A DNA stretch of 51,836 bases, taken from NCBI GenBank assembly GCA_964451365.1, contig CAYVIB010000035.1:1-51836 (forward strand). The letters are read 5' to 3'. Below, in pieces: positions 8,970 through 16,862 of this stretch (positions are counted from its first letter, which is position 1; each line of letters begins with the position of its first letter). The stretch is from CAYVIB01 sp964451365 (lineage in GTDB: Bacteria; Pseudomonadota; Gammaproteobacteria; Pseudomonadales; Cellvibrionaceae). The notes under the pieces are model-generated. The model was not told the DNA's origin. It did not search any database and saw nothing but the letters and a program-made list of their open reading frames with translations. Both the position numbers and the translations under genes were made by a program.

Positions 8970-10303
8970 TGTTCGATATTATTCAACAGGCAGTTCAAAC
9001 ACCTCCGGTGCGGAGCCTATACTGGCTTCAGGATTTCCAGCAGCGCGGACGGGCGCTTTGGCAACACCAGAGCCTGCCGACGCGAAAAACCGAGGCCTGG
9101 AAATATACCAACCTGCGCCAGTTGGAGCAGGGAAATTATTTTTCCGGGTTTATCCCCGAGCCGGCAAACGACACCGACCTGGCGAGTGGGTTGCGCGATC
9201 AGTTTGCCATAGCGGGTTTAAACCCATGCGCAACCCTGGTGTTTTTCAATGGTCAATTTAATGCCGTGCTGTCGACAGTATCAAGTTTGCCTGCTGGCGC
9301 GACATTGGCGAAGTTTTCCGACGCCAACGAAGATGAAGCCGCCTTGATTTCGGACTACCTTGGTCGTGCGGTGGATAGCGAACAGCATCTGTTTACCTCA
9401 CTCAACGACAGTCAGTTGGCCGACGGTGTTTTTCTTAAAGTTGCGAAAAATGTTCGCTTGGAAAAACCGGTACAACTGGTTTGGATCAGCACACGGCAAA
9501 AAGAAGCCTTCGCTGTTAGCCAGCGCCTGTTGGTCGTTCTCAAGCCCGGCAGTGAAGCGACTGTAATTGAGCAGTTTGTTACGGATGCCTCCCGGCAGAA
9601 CAGTTTCACCAATGGCGTCAGCGAATTTTATGTTCAGCCGAATGCTAAACTGCGCCACTACCGTTTGCATCTTGAACAGGAAGATGCATTGCATATCGGC
9701 GGTGCGCACTTCAGTTTGGAGCGGGATGCGCAGCTGGATAGTTTCCACCTGGCATTGGGTAGCACGCTTAAGCGCATTGACGTGGTTGTCAATCATCGCG
9801 GCGAGGGCGCACACTGCAAATTAACCGGCGTTTACCTGCCTCGCAACCAGCAACACGTGGATTACCATACCTGCATAGAACACGCCGTTCCCCATTGTAC
9901 GACGGACGAGGTTTTTCGCGGCATCATCGGCGATAACGCGCGCGCGGTTTTCAACGGGCGTATTCATATTCATCCGAATGCACAAAAAACCCTGGCGCAG
10001 TTGAGTAACAAAAACCTGCTGACCAGTGACAAAGCCGAAGTGGACACCAAACCCGAACTGGAAATTTACGCCGACGATGTGCAGTGCGCGCACGGTGCGA
10101 CGGTGGCCCAGTTGGATGAGCGCTCATTACACTATTTGCGCACGCGCGGTGTGTCCAGGGATGAAGCCCGAATCATGTTAAGTTTCGGTTTTATCAATGA
10201 ATTAATTAACGGTGTCAAAGATCCGCAAATAGCGGATTATTTGCGGCCGTTGCTGTCCGGGCTTTTTACCCGGGACCCCAAGCTCACGAGGCATATTGCT
10301 TAA
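8969..10303 (+). CDS. sufD: SufD, Fe-S scaffold complex subunit
   Basis: SufB paralogue that completes the SufBC2D complex and is linked to iron acquisition for cluster assembly. At 444 residues it is of normal size. The C-terminal half holds the conserved motif CAHGATVAQLDE, containing the His implicated in SufB-SufD cluster formation, followed by YLRTRGVSRDEARIML. The start overlaps the sufC stop as TGATG, and its own stop overlaps the sufS start as TAATG. Tight coupling through sufCDS fits stoichiometric assembly. Confidence 0.95.
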   Translation: MFDIIQQAVQTPPVRSLYWLQDFQQRGRALWQHQSLPTRKTEAWKYTNLRQLEQGNYFSGFIPEPANDTDLASGLRDQFAIAGLNPCATLVFFNGQFNAVLSTVSSLPAGATLAKFSDANEDEAALISDYLGRAVDSEQHLFTSLNDSQLADGVFLKVAKNVRLEKPVQLVWISTRQKEAFAVSQRLLVVLKPGSEATVIEQFVTDASRQNSFTNGVSEFYVQPNAKLRHYRLHLEQEDALHIGGAHFSLERDAQLDSFHLALGSTLKRIDVVVNHRGEGAHCKLTGVYLPRNQQHVDYHTCIEHAVPHCTTDEVFRGIIGDNARAVFNGRIHIHPNAQKTLAQLSNKNLLTSDKAEVDTKPELEIYADDVQCAHGATVAQLDERSLHYLRTRGVSRDEARIMLSFGFINELINGVKDPQIADYLRPLLSGLFTRDPKLTRHIA

Positions 10304-11577
10304 TGATGGCGAAAACGGAATCCATTTTTACGGGTGAGAAGCATACCGGTGAAATACGGCAGTTTGACGTCAATGCCGTACGCCGGGATTTTCCCATCCT
10401 GGAGCAGGAGGTGAATGGCCATCCCCTGGTATACCTGGATAATGCCGCGACCACGCAAAAACCCAATGCAGTGATTGATGCTGTTTCGGATTACTACCGT
10501 ACATACAATTCCAATGTGCATCGCGGTGCGCACTCGTTAAGTGATAAAGCCACGCGGGCATTCGAAGCCAGCCGAGATACCGTGGCGAATTTTATCAACA
10601 GTCCATCGGCGGAGCAGGTGATCTGGACACGCGGTACCACCGAAGCCATCAACCTGGTGGCGCAAACCTGGGGCCGTTCGCAAGTTCGCGAGGGTGATCA
10701 AATACTGGTATCAGGACTGGAACATCACTCCAATATTGTTCCGTGGCAAATACTGGCGCTGGAAAAAGGCGCGGAAGTTGTTCCCGTTCCGGTCACAGCG
10801 GACGGTGAAATCGATTTAAACTCGTTTGATTCGTTGTTGAGTGACAAAGTCAAGCTGGTGGCTGTCAGCCATATTTCCAACGCCTTGGGTACCGTGAATC
10901 CGGTGGTTGAAATTATCGGGCGCGCCCATACTGTCAATGCAAAAGTATTGATCGATGGCGCGCAGGCGATGGCGCACTGGCCGGTGGATGTGCAGGCCCT
11001 GGGTTGCGACTTCTACGCCTTTTCCGGTCATAAATTATTTGGCCCGACCGGCATTGGCGTGTTGTGGGGCAAAAAAGACATTCTAGGCTCAATGCCTCCG
11101 TATCAGGGCGGCGGCGAGATGATTGAAACTGTCAGCTTTGATGGCACCACCTACGCCGGCGCACCGTTGAAATTCGAGGCGGGCACGCCGGACATTGCCG
11201 GAGCGATTGGGCTCGGCGCGGCGATAAATTACCTGAACCAGTTCGACCGCACGGCGATTGCCGAGCACGAACGGTCCGTGTTGAATTACACACTGGAGCA
11301 GGCGGCGGCGTTCAAAGGCCTGACAAGAGTGGGTAAAGCCAGCCACGTGGCCGGGGTGTTCAGTTTTCTAATGGATGGCGCGCATCCGGCGGACGTTGGT
11401 GTGTTGCTGGACCAGCAGGGAGTTGCCGTAAGAACCGGCCACCACTGTGCGCAACCGCTGATGGATCGTTACAGTATTCCAGGCACGGTCAGGGCATCGT
11501 TTTCCATTTACAACACCAGGCAGGATGTGGATCGCCTGTTTCAGGCGTTACAAAAAGTCAGGCAATTTCTGGTTTGA
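10303..11577 (+). CDS. sufS: SufS, group II cysteine desulfurase
   Basis: PLP-dependent cysteine desulfurase that hands sulfur to SufE. The PLP lysine is in FSGHKLFGPTGIG. The active-site cysteine C382 is in RTGHHCAQPLMDRY, on the short loop typical of SufS/CsdA. The protein is 424 residues (423 if the second ATG at 10306 is used). It carries about 20 extra N-terminal residues before the conserved VRRDFPIL. This is the second cysteine desulfurase in the same operon; IscS is the first. Confidence 0.96.
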   Translation: MMAKTESIFTGEKHTGEIRQFDVNAVRRDFPILEQEVNGHPLVYLDNAATTQKPNAVIDAVSDYYRTYNSNVHRGAHSLSDKATRAFEASRDTVANFINSPSAEQVIWTRGTTEAINLVAQTWGRSQVREGDQILVSGLEHHSNIVPWQILALEKGAEVVPVPVTADGEIDLNSFDSLLSDKVKLVAVSHISNALGTVNPVVEIIGRAHTVNAKVLIDGAQAMAHWPVDVQALGCDFYAFSGHKLFGPTGIGVLWGKKDILGSMPPYQGGGEMIETVSFDGTTYAGAPLKFEAGTPDIAGAIGLGAAINYLNQFDRTAIAEHERSVLNYTLEQAAAFKGLTRVGKASHVAGVFSFLMDGAHPADVGVLLDQQGVAVRTGHHCAQPLMDRYSIPGTVRASFSIYNTRQDVDRLFQALQKVRQFLV

Positions 11578-11624
11578 TTTTTGCGAAGTTTAATTTTTGC
11601 GAATAGCGTAATGTGAGTGGCGTT

Positions 11625-11975
11625 ATGACAGTACAACAATTTGACATGACCGATGTTATCTCAGTCACCCCGGCGGCGGCGGCGCATTTTGCCGCGCAGC
11701 TGCAAAAAAAAGGTGGCAAAGGGGTGCGGGTGAGTTTGAAGGAGTCCGGTTGCACCGGTTTTATGTACGTGATTGACGAGGTGGATGGCCCACATGATGG
11801 GGACATTGAAAAGACCCTGGATAATGGTGTTTCCATCTATATCGATCCGCAAAACATTTCCGCCCTGCGTGGCACCATTATCGATTACACGCAGGAAGGT
11901 TTGAACCGCAACTTGCAGATGAACAACCCCAACGTAAAAGACAAATGCGGGTGCGGTGAATCTTTTAGTATTTAA
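11625..11975 (+). CDS. sufA: SufA, A-type Fe-S carrier protein
   Basis: A-type carrier that accepts clusters from the scaffold and passes them to apo-proteins. All three ligand cysteines are present: SGCTGF in the middle and CGCGESF at the C-terminus. From ATG 11625, which has GAGTGG upstream, the product is 116 residues. An in-frame GTG at 11613 would add four residues. It could equally be named IscA or ErpA from sequence alone; the suf context decides. Confidence 0.9.
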   Translation: MTVQQFDMTDVISVTPAAAAHFAAQLQKKGGKGVRVSLKESGCTGFMYVIDEVDGPHDGDIEKTLDNGVSIYIDPQNISALRGTIIDYTQEGLNRNLQMNNPNVKDKCGCGESFSI

Positions 11976-11994
11976 ACAGGTTTTTTAAGAACAC

Positions 11995-12531
11995 ATGTCA
12001 GAACAACGAGTTGTCACCACCGTCAGGGATTGTCCGGCGCGTCTGGTGCCGGTGGGCGATCCGGTTACTATTCCCAGAAACAACTTTATTACCATCACCC
12101 AGTCATTGGGCGGTAATTATACGGTTGTCTATCAGGGAAATATGCTCAGGGTGGACGGCACCGACGCGGATGCCCTCGGCCTGGAGAAATATGAACTGTC
12201 GTTTAAAAATCACGGCGACGGACAAATTCACGAGGATCAGGTCTGGCAGGCGCTGGAAACCATTTACGACCCGGAAATACCGGTCAACCTTAGAAGCCTC
12301 GGCCTGATTTATAAACTGGACATCGACCAGGAAAAGAAAAAGGTGAAAATCGATATGACGTTGACCGCACCCGCATGCGGGATGGGACCCGTGCTGGTTG
12401 GCGATGTAAAATATCGTGTTGCCCTGGTGCCGAATGTGAAGGATGTGGAGGTTGAACTGGTGTTCGATCCGCCCTGGCACAGAAGCATGATGTCGGAAGA
12501 AGCCCAACTTGAAACAGGATTGTTCTTCTAG
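11995..12531 (+). CDS. sufT: SufT, DUF59/MIP18-family Fe-S maturation protein
   Basis: The 178-residue protein has an N-terminal beta-rich extension (about residues 1-75) followed by a DUF59/MIP18 domain. That domain starts at VWQALETIYDPEIPVNLRSLG and contains the conserved cysteine in TAPACGMGP and the terminal block VFDPPW. This architecture and its place inside a suf operon define SufT, which in other bacteria helps mature Fe-S proteins under high demand. It lies 19 nt after sufA, and only 2 nt separate it from sufE. Confidence 0.9.
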   Translation: MSEQRVVTTVRDCPARLVPVGDPVTIPRNNFITITQSLGGNYTVVYQGNMLRVDGTDADALGLEKYELSFKNHGDGQIHEDQVWQALETIYDPEIPVNLRSLGLIYKLDIDQEKKKVKIDMTLTAPACGMGPVLVGDVKYRVALVPNVKDVEVELVFDPPWHRSMMSEEAQLETGLFF

Positions 12532-12533
12532 CC

Positions 12534-12980
12534 ATGTCCAGCCAACCTGCTTTATCAAACAATCCCTTTGGTTCGAGTATCAGCACTGAAGACATCATCG
12601 ATACCCTGGGGTTTTTCGACAGTTGGGAAGATCGCTATAAGTATATTATCGATCTTGGCAAGGAACTGGCGCCGATGGAAGCGACAAAACGAGATGAGCA
12701 GCATCTTGTGCGCGGTTGTCAGAGTCAGGTCTGGATTGATTCGCACGCACAGGATGGCCGGCTCTGGTTTGAAGTCGACAGTGATGCGTTTATCGTCAAG
12801 GGACTTTTGGGTGTTGTTCTGGCGGCGTATAACGGTAAAACGCCTGAAGAAATTCTCGCCTTTGATATCGATAGCTATTTCAATGAGCTTGGACTGTTGA
12901 ACCATTTGAGTTCCACGCGGGGAAATGGTCTAAAGGCCATGGTGAAGCGGATTCGGCAAATAGCTGAGGACAACCTGTAG
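12534..12980 (+). CDS. sufE: SufE, sulfur acceptor for SufS
   Basis: SufE takes persulfide sulfur from SufS and delivers it to SufB. The 148-residue product has the acceptor cysteine C62 in LVRGCQSQVW and the C-terminal GLKAMVKRIR typical of the family. It is the last gene of the operon. Its TAG stop codon is formed by the first bases of a REP-like palindrome (12977-13010). Confidence 0.95.
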   Translation: MSSQPALSNNPFGSSISTEDIIDTLGFFDSWEDRYKYIIDLGKELAPMEATKRDEQHLVRGCQSQVWIDSHAQDGRLWFEVDSDAFIVKGLLGVVLAAYNGKTPEEILAFDIDSYFNELGLLNHLSSTRGNGLKAMVKRIRQIAEDNL

Positions 12981-13010
12981 GGCGGATAAGCATAGCGCCA
13001 CCCGCCTTAC
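12977..13010. repeat. REP-like palindrome at the sufE stop codon
   Basis: The element starts GTAGGGCGGATAAGC and ends GCGCCACCCGCCTTAC; the two ends are imperfectly complementary. A close relative lies at 24151-24183 and a more distant one at 35475-35515. The TAG of GTAGGG is the sufE stop codon. It sits in a convergent intergenic region (sufE against the OMP genes). Confidence 0.75.
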
Positions 13011-13044
13011 AATCTGGATTTAATTCTCCGAATGTGGCACGGAA

Positions 13045-13161
13045 GGAATCGGGTGAAGGCCCGCGAGACCATCGGAGACACAACGTCGACGTTGAGCTTC
13101 CATGGATGGATTTACGCTGGGCCGGCATTCCGGCGTGTCTCGCGGGCCTTTGCCCGGTTCC
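13045..13161. repeat. 117-nt nested palindromic element
   Basis: Positions 13045-13069 pair with 13137-13161 over 25 bp (22 Watson-Crick pairs and three G-T), including a perfect 14-bp core AAGGCCCGCGAGAC / GTCTCGCGGGCCTT. Inside the 67-nt loop lie a perfect 14-bp palindrome CAACGTCGACGTTG (13081-13094) and the sequence TTCCATGGATGGATTTAC. There is no open reading frame or T-run. It looks like a non-coding mobile palindrome or MITE-like repeat. It could also act as a strong bidirectional terminator between convergent sufE and the OMP genes. Confidence 0.6.
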
Positions 13162-13182
13162 TGGTCCCAACGCCGGGAAAGA

Positions 13183-13815
13183 TTAAAACCGATAATCAAC
13201 ATAAACCCCGGTAGTCGATACCCTTTCATCGGACGTTCTCAAAATATACCGATACTCAAAATTAACATTGAATTTTCTTTCCAGCACAAAACCAACACCG
13301 ATACCGTAAGAAAGACCCGAAGAGGTATCTTCAAGTTCGGCCCCATCCATTTCCGCATCGCCAAACGAAACTGACTCACCACCAAACGAGGGTATGGCAT
13401 TGCCCTGTTCATCACTGAAACCGGCCGAGCGCTGCAACGAGGTGTAACCAAACAATCCGTAAAGTTTGGCCATTTCATTGATTGCTTCAGGTTTGTAGTA
13501 CAAAGAATAGTAGTGATCGATTCGATAGTTGATATTGACGATATCCCGCTCCGGCGGGAAAACGCGGCGAACCCGTTCGCTGCCTTCGCCGAACCCTGCC
13601 CGAATTTCCAGGCCGAGAAAAGGGTGGTGCTTATAGCCAAAAAGGAGTTCGCTGGCTTTAACTTCGAGCGCGTTTTCATCCTGGGGAAACTTGAACGCGT
13701 CGACTTTGGAAAGACCGCCGCCGAGATAAATTCCCCGACTGTTATCGGCGAAGGCGGTACAGGCTATCAGCGCTGCCGATAGCCCGAACAGGAATAGCCC
13801 CAGCCGCTTTGCCAT
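13183..13815 (-). CDS. Outer-membrane beta-barrel protein (paralogue 1)
   Basis: A 210-residue protein with a Sec signal peptide (cleavage likely after TAFA at about residue 23). Alternating polar/aromatic beta strands follow, and it ends in DYRF, the terminal aromatic typical of BAM-inserted barrels. It resembles the OmpA/opacity-like small porin fold (8 strands). It is a paralogue of the next gene: both share a D-N-x-R-G start after the signal, ELL.GYK, YYS.YYKPE.IN, LYGL.GYTS, SYGIG.G, and TSDER.ST.G.Y.DYR at the end. The start has no clear ribosome-binding site and lies 6 nt after the paralogue's stop, which suggests coupled translation. Ligand and function are unknown. Confidence 0.8.
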   Translation of the reverse strand: MAKRLGLFLFGLSAALIACTAFADNSRGIYLGGGLSKVDAFKFPQDENALEVKASELLFGYKHHPFLGLEIRAGFGEGSERVRRVFPPERDIVNINYRIDHYYSLYYKPEAINEMAKLYGLFGYTSLQRSAGFSDEQGNAIPSFGGESVSFGDAEMDGAELEDTSSGLSYGIGVGFVLERKFNVNFEYRYILRTSDERVSTTGVYVDYRF

Positions 13816-13821
13816 CAGCAG

Positions 13822-14457
13822 TTAGATTCGATAATCGAAATAGATCCCAGCTGTAGAAAGCCGCTCATCCGATGTTTTCATCAATATCCGGTATTCAACA
13901 TTAATGTTGAAATGCTTGTTTACAAACCAGCCGGCACCAATGCCATAGGAGAAACCTGAATCGCTGTTGGTAAGTTCCCCGTCTTCATTGATTTCATCTT
14001 CTTGCGGATCGAAGGTGGGAGAATGAACGAGGTAACCGGCGGCCAGGGCCGGGTTGTTGAACTTTACGGTCCGGTCCATGCTCGTGTACCCAATCAGGCC
14101 GTAGAGGCGGGCTTCCTCGTTGATCAGTTCCGGCTTGTAATAGATGGAATAATAATCATCCACCTCATACTCCGTATCCGCAATTTGCGCCTCGGCTTCT
14201 TCATCATCGGTAGGAATAGCGGTATCGAATTCCTTTGAATCATACCCGCCGCCATAGCGGACTTCGATGCCGAGCAGGTTGTTGTACTTGTATCCGGCCA
14301 GCAGTTCCACGGATTTGATTTTGATCGGGTCTTCCAGGCCGGGATATTCGAATGCCTCGGTGTAGGTCGTGCCCGCGCCGACGAAAAAGCCTCTGTTATT
14401 GTCCGCCCAGGTGGGCAGGGAGAGCAGGCATGCTGTCAATAGGGTTAAACGTTTCAC
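13822..14457 (-). CDS. Outer-membrane beta-barrel protein (paralogue 2)
   Basis: A 211-residue paralogue of the downstream gene, with a signal peptide ending at about residue 18 (PTWA) and a C-terminal strand ending DYRI. The start is GTG with a strong AAAGGAG five bases upstream. Compared with its partner it has a longer acidic loop around residues 80-95 (DDEEAEA) and another near residue 150, both in likely extracellular loops. The pair is a tandem duplication; the differences sit mainly in loops. Function unknown. Confidence 0.8.
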   Translation of the reverse strand: MKRLTLLTACLLSLPTWADNNRGFFVGAGTTYTEAFEYPGLEDPIKIKSVELLAGYKYNNLLGIEVRYGGGYDSKEFDTAIPTDDEEAEAQIADTEYEVDDYYSIYYKPELINEEARLYGLIGYTSMDRTVKFNNPALAAGYLVHSPTFDPQEDEINEDGELTNSDSGFSYGIGAGWFVNKHFNINVEYRILMKTSDERLSTAGIYFDYRI

Positions 14458-14500
14458 TGGAGCTCCTTTACAACTGTTGTTTTATTTGTTGATTATTTTC

Positions 14501-15349
14501 TCAGAGTTCCCGGTAGCTGACAAAGGCCACATTCACACTATCAGGAGACCAGGAGGGAACGTTGAGTGTGCCCTGGCCGCCAAAGAATACGTCCGTCAAA
14601 TCTGACACTTCGGCATTTTCAAGGTTCAACAGCATCAGTTTCACGTCCTGGCCGAATGGGTGCGCCTCCATTTGGTTCTTTAAATATCGGATAAACACGA
14701 TTTTCCTCCCATCCGGCGAGGGATGGGGAAACCAGTCGGAATGGGGGGAGTGAACCGTCCGGACGGGATTTTCACCATCGGCATCCATACGCCAGATTTG
14801 CATCATGCCGGAGCGGTAGGAATTAAAATAAATGTATTTCCCGTCGTGGGAATACTCCGGCCCGTCGTCGAGACCCGGTGTGTTGGTCAATCGCGTTTCC
14901 TCGCCACCAGTGGCGGGAATGGTGTAAATATCAAAACCGGTATCATTCCCGCGGCCGCCCACATAAGCGAGGGTTTGGCCGTCGGGAGACCAGCCGTGCC
15001 AGTAGGACGGGCCCTTGGCTGTAATTTGCCGGGGAGTGCCGCCATCGACCGGGAGCGTGTAAATAATGGAGTTGCCATCGTGTTCGGTGCTGTGGTGGCT
15101 GATTACCAGTTGGGTACCGTCCGGTGAAATGCCATGATCGTTGTTGTTTTTATCAGCGAAGGCGGTGTTGACACATATTGGGGCTTTGCCGTTTCTTGGT
15201 AATTTAAACAGCAGGCCTTCCTTGTTGTAAATAAAATAACTGCCATCCCGGCTCCAGTTGGGAGCTTCAAACAAAGCCGTCTCGCGATAAACAATCGACC
15301 TCTGCCGGGTGATGACATTAACTGTTTCAAGTGTGCTTTCTATTTTCAT
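14501..15349 (-). CDS. TolB-like beta-propeller protein
   Basis: A 282-residue protein built from repeated WD40-like/PD40 blades: APNWSRDGSYFIY, HGISPDGTQLVIS, HGWSPDGQTLAYV, PEYSHDGKYIYFN, PHPSPDGRKIVFI and PSWSPDSVNVAFV, about every 40-45 residues. This is a six-bladed TolB-type propeller. No signal peptide is seen, so it is probably cytoplasmic and not TolB itself. I start it at ATG 15349; the open frame extends 11 codons further but that would run into the upstream terminator hairpin. It lies on the same strand as the sugar cluster and may be related to it, but the terminator separates them. Confidence 0.75.
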   Translation of the reverse strand: MKIESTLETVNVITRQRSIVYRETALFEAPNWSRDGSYFIYNKEGLLFKLPRNGKAPICVNTAFADKNNNDHGISPDGTQLVISHHSTEHDGNSIIYTLPVDGGTPRQITAKGPSYWHGWSPDGQTLAYVGGRGNDTGFDIYTIPATGGEETRLTNTPGLDDGPEYSHDGKYIYFNSYRSGMMQIWRMDADGENPVRTVHSPHSDWFPHPSPDGRKIVFIRYLKNQMEAHPFGQDVKLMLLNLENAEVSDLTDVFFGGQGTLNVPSWSPDSVNVAFVSYREL

Positions 15350-15365
15350 TTTCCGGTGCCCGCAG

Positions 15366-15396
15366 TGAAAAAAAGCCGGCACTGATGCCGGCTTTA
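15366..15396 (-). terminator. Intrinsic terminator of the MFS sugar permease gene
   Basis: On the minus strand AAAGCCGGCA, a 4-nt loop and TGCCGGCTTT are followed by further T residues. This is a classic rho-independent terminator about 28 nt after the stop of the permease gene. Confidence 0.88.
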
Positions 15397-15423
15397 TCGT
15401 TCACATGAAGAGATGGAAGTGAT

Positions 15424-16680
15424 TTACAGTTGAGGCTGCTCCGCCGCTTTATCCAGCGCTTCGTCTTCCGGCACTGGGGGTTGCCTGCCCTGTTTTTTCA
15501 TAAAGAAGAACAGCAGGCTGAACAGAATGACCAGCGCAAGGGGAAACAGGGCGAGATTTTCGAGAGTTGCGCGACCGGCGGCCAGAGCGGCGGCTTCGGC
15601 GCTAAGGCCACTTTCCAATGCGGCGGCGCGCGCACCGTCGAGCCACGAGCCGATAATGGGTTGCCACCAACCAACCGAGAACATTCCGATACCACCAATC
15701 AGCGACATCCCCAACGCGCCTGTTTTGGGAATATATTCCCCAACAAAGCCGAGCATTGTCGGCCAGAAGTACATTACACCCAGAGCGAACAATATTGCTG
15801 CAGCGTATACCATTGGGCCGGTTGCAACACTCATAAAGTAAATGCCGATGGTAGCAATAATGGAAGAACCGAGCAGTACACCGGTTGGGTGAAGCTTATG
15901 AATAACCGGCCCGGCAAATTGGCGGCCGACTGCCATCAGGCCCGTGATCATCGCCAGTATCAACATGGGATGCGCGCCCGAGCTGCTAAGAATCCGCTCC
16001 ACCCACTGCTGGGTGCCGAGTTCGGTGGTTGCGGTCAGGGACATGCAGAACAGCATAAAAATGTACAGTGGCGAGAAGAGCGATTTAATATTGGTGGCGG
16101 TGGACATTTCGGAATTTTCCATGGCTGGAAATTCCTGGCTGAATACCATATAGCCGTAGATAACGGTCGGGATCAGCATCACCGCAATCTGCAGTTGCCA
16201 GCCCAGGCCCATTTTGGTCATGGCCGCCGAGAGCAACGCGCCGATAACAATGCCGCCAGGGAACCATACGTGGAAGCGGTTCAGCATGGTGACTTTGTTC
16301 TTGTGATACATATCGGCAATCAGCGGGTTACAGGCCGCTTCCACCGAACCGTTGGCGAAACCGATACAGAAGGTGGAAATCAGCAGGGTCCAGAAACCGC
16401 TCGCGGTGATCGTCAGCACCAGACCGATCAGGTGACCGATAAAAGCCACGTACATCATTTTTTTCGGGCCGAGGTAGTTATAAATCAACCCGCCGATCAT
16501 GGTGGCCAGGGGAAAGCCGAGGAATGCCATGCTGTTGATCCAGCCGAGTTGGGTATCCGTCAGCGTAAAGGTGTTGCTGAGTTCGGTGAGGATACCGGCA
16601 CGAATGGCAAAGGTCATGGCGGTAACCACCAGCGCAAAACAGCTTGCGGTAAAAATTTTGGATTGGTTGACTGTGCTCAT
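15424..16680 (-). CDS. MFS transporter, sugar or nucleoside permease type
   Basis: A 418-residue integral membrane protein with about 12 hydrophobic helices in two six-helix halves and a polar C-terminal tail. The early segment GWINSMAFLGFPLATMIGG and the loop YNYLGPKKMMY are in the position of the MFS motif-A loop. The long central loop (about residues 190-205) separates the halves. It lies downstream of the TIM-barrel and Gfo/Idh/MocA genes on the same strand and has its own upstream region and terminator. A role in taking up the sugar derivative made by the cluster is inferred; the substrate cannot be read from sequence. Confidence 0.8.
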   Translation of the reverse strand: MSTVNQSKIFTASCFALVVTAMTFAIRAGILTELSNTFTLTDTQLGWINSMAFLGFPLATMIGGLIYNYLGPKKMMYVAFIGHLIGLVLTITASGFWTLLISTFCIGFANGSVEAACNPLIADMYHKNKVTMLNRFHVWFPGGIVIGALLSAAMTKMGLGWQLQIAVMLIPTVIYGYMVFSQEFPAMENSEMSTATNIKSLFSPLYIFMLFCMSLTATTELGTQQWVERILSSSGAHPMLILAMITGLMAVGRQFAGPVIHKLHPTGVLLGSSIIATIGIYFMSVATGPMVYAAAILFALGVMYFWPTMLGFVGEYIPKTGALGMSLIGGIGMFSVGWWQPIIGSWLDGARAAALESGLSAEAAALAAGRATLENLALFPLALVILFSLLFFFMKKQGRQPPVPEDEALDKAAEQPQL

Positions 16681-16763
16681 AATTATTATTCCACCTAGTG
16701 ATTTTAATTATCTTGAGCGGAAAAGTTGTCCCTCGTTTTCCGCCGGTGTTATCTCCGACACGT

Positions 16764-16797
16764 CCGGTTATTTTCGTGGGGCTTGAAATATAACCGG
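16764..16797. promoter_or_regulatory. Inverted repeat upstream of the MFS permease (possible operator)
   Basis: CCGGTTAT (16764-16771) and ATAACCGG (16790-16797) are perfect 8-bp arms around an 18-nt spacer, about 85 nt upstream of the permease start. This fits a binding site for a dimeric regulator or a leader hairpin. No regulator gene is adjacent. Confidence 0.4.
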
Positions 16798-16837
16798 TCG
16801 TCCGGGCCCAGGTCCGTTTCGAATTCGTTCCCATTCT

Positions 16838-16859
16838 GTGGCGCACCTCCCTGCGCCAC
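16838..16859 (-). terminator. Hairpin after the first TIM-barrel gene
   Basis: GTGGCGC, an 8-nt loop and GCGCCAC form a perfect 7-bp stem 3 nt after the stop of the minus-strand TIM-barrel gene. No T-run follows, so it may be a weak terminator or a 3'-end-protecting structure. Confidence 0.4.
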
Positions 16860-16862
16860 TAA

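Noticed and set aside
15430..16698. 422-codon plus-strand frame opposite the MFS permease
   Set aside because: It is the reverse of a clear membrane protein; the translation is His/Gln/Gly/Arg-rich and has no domain.
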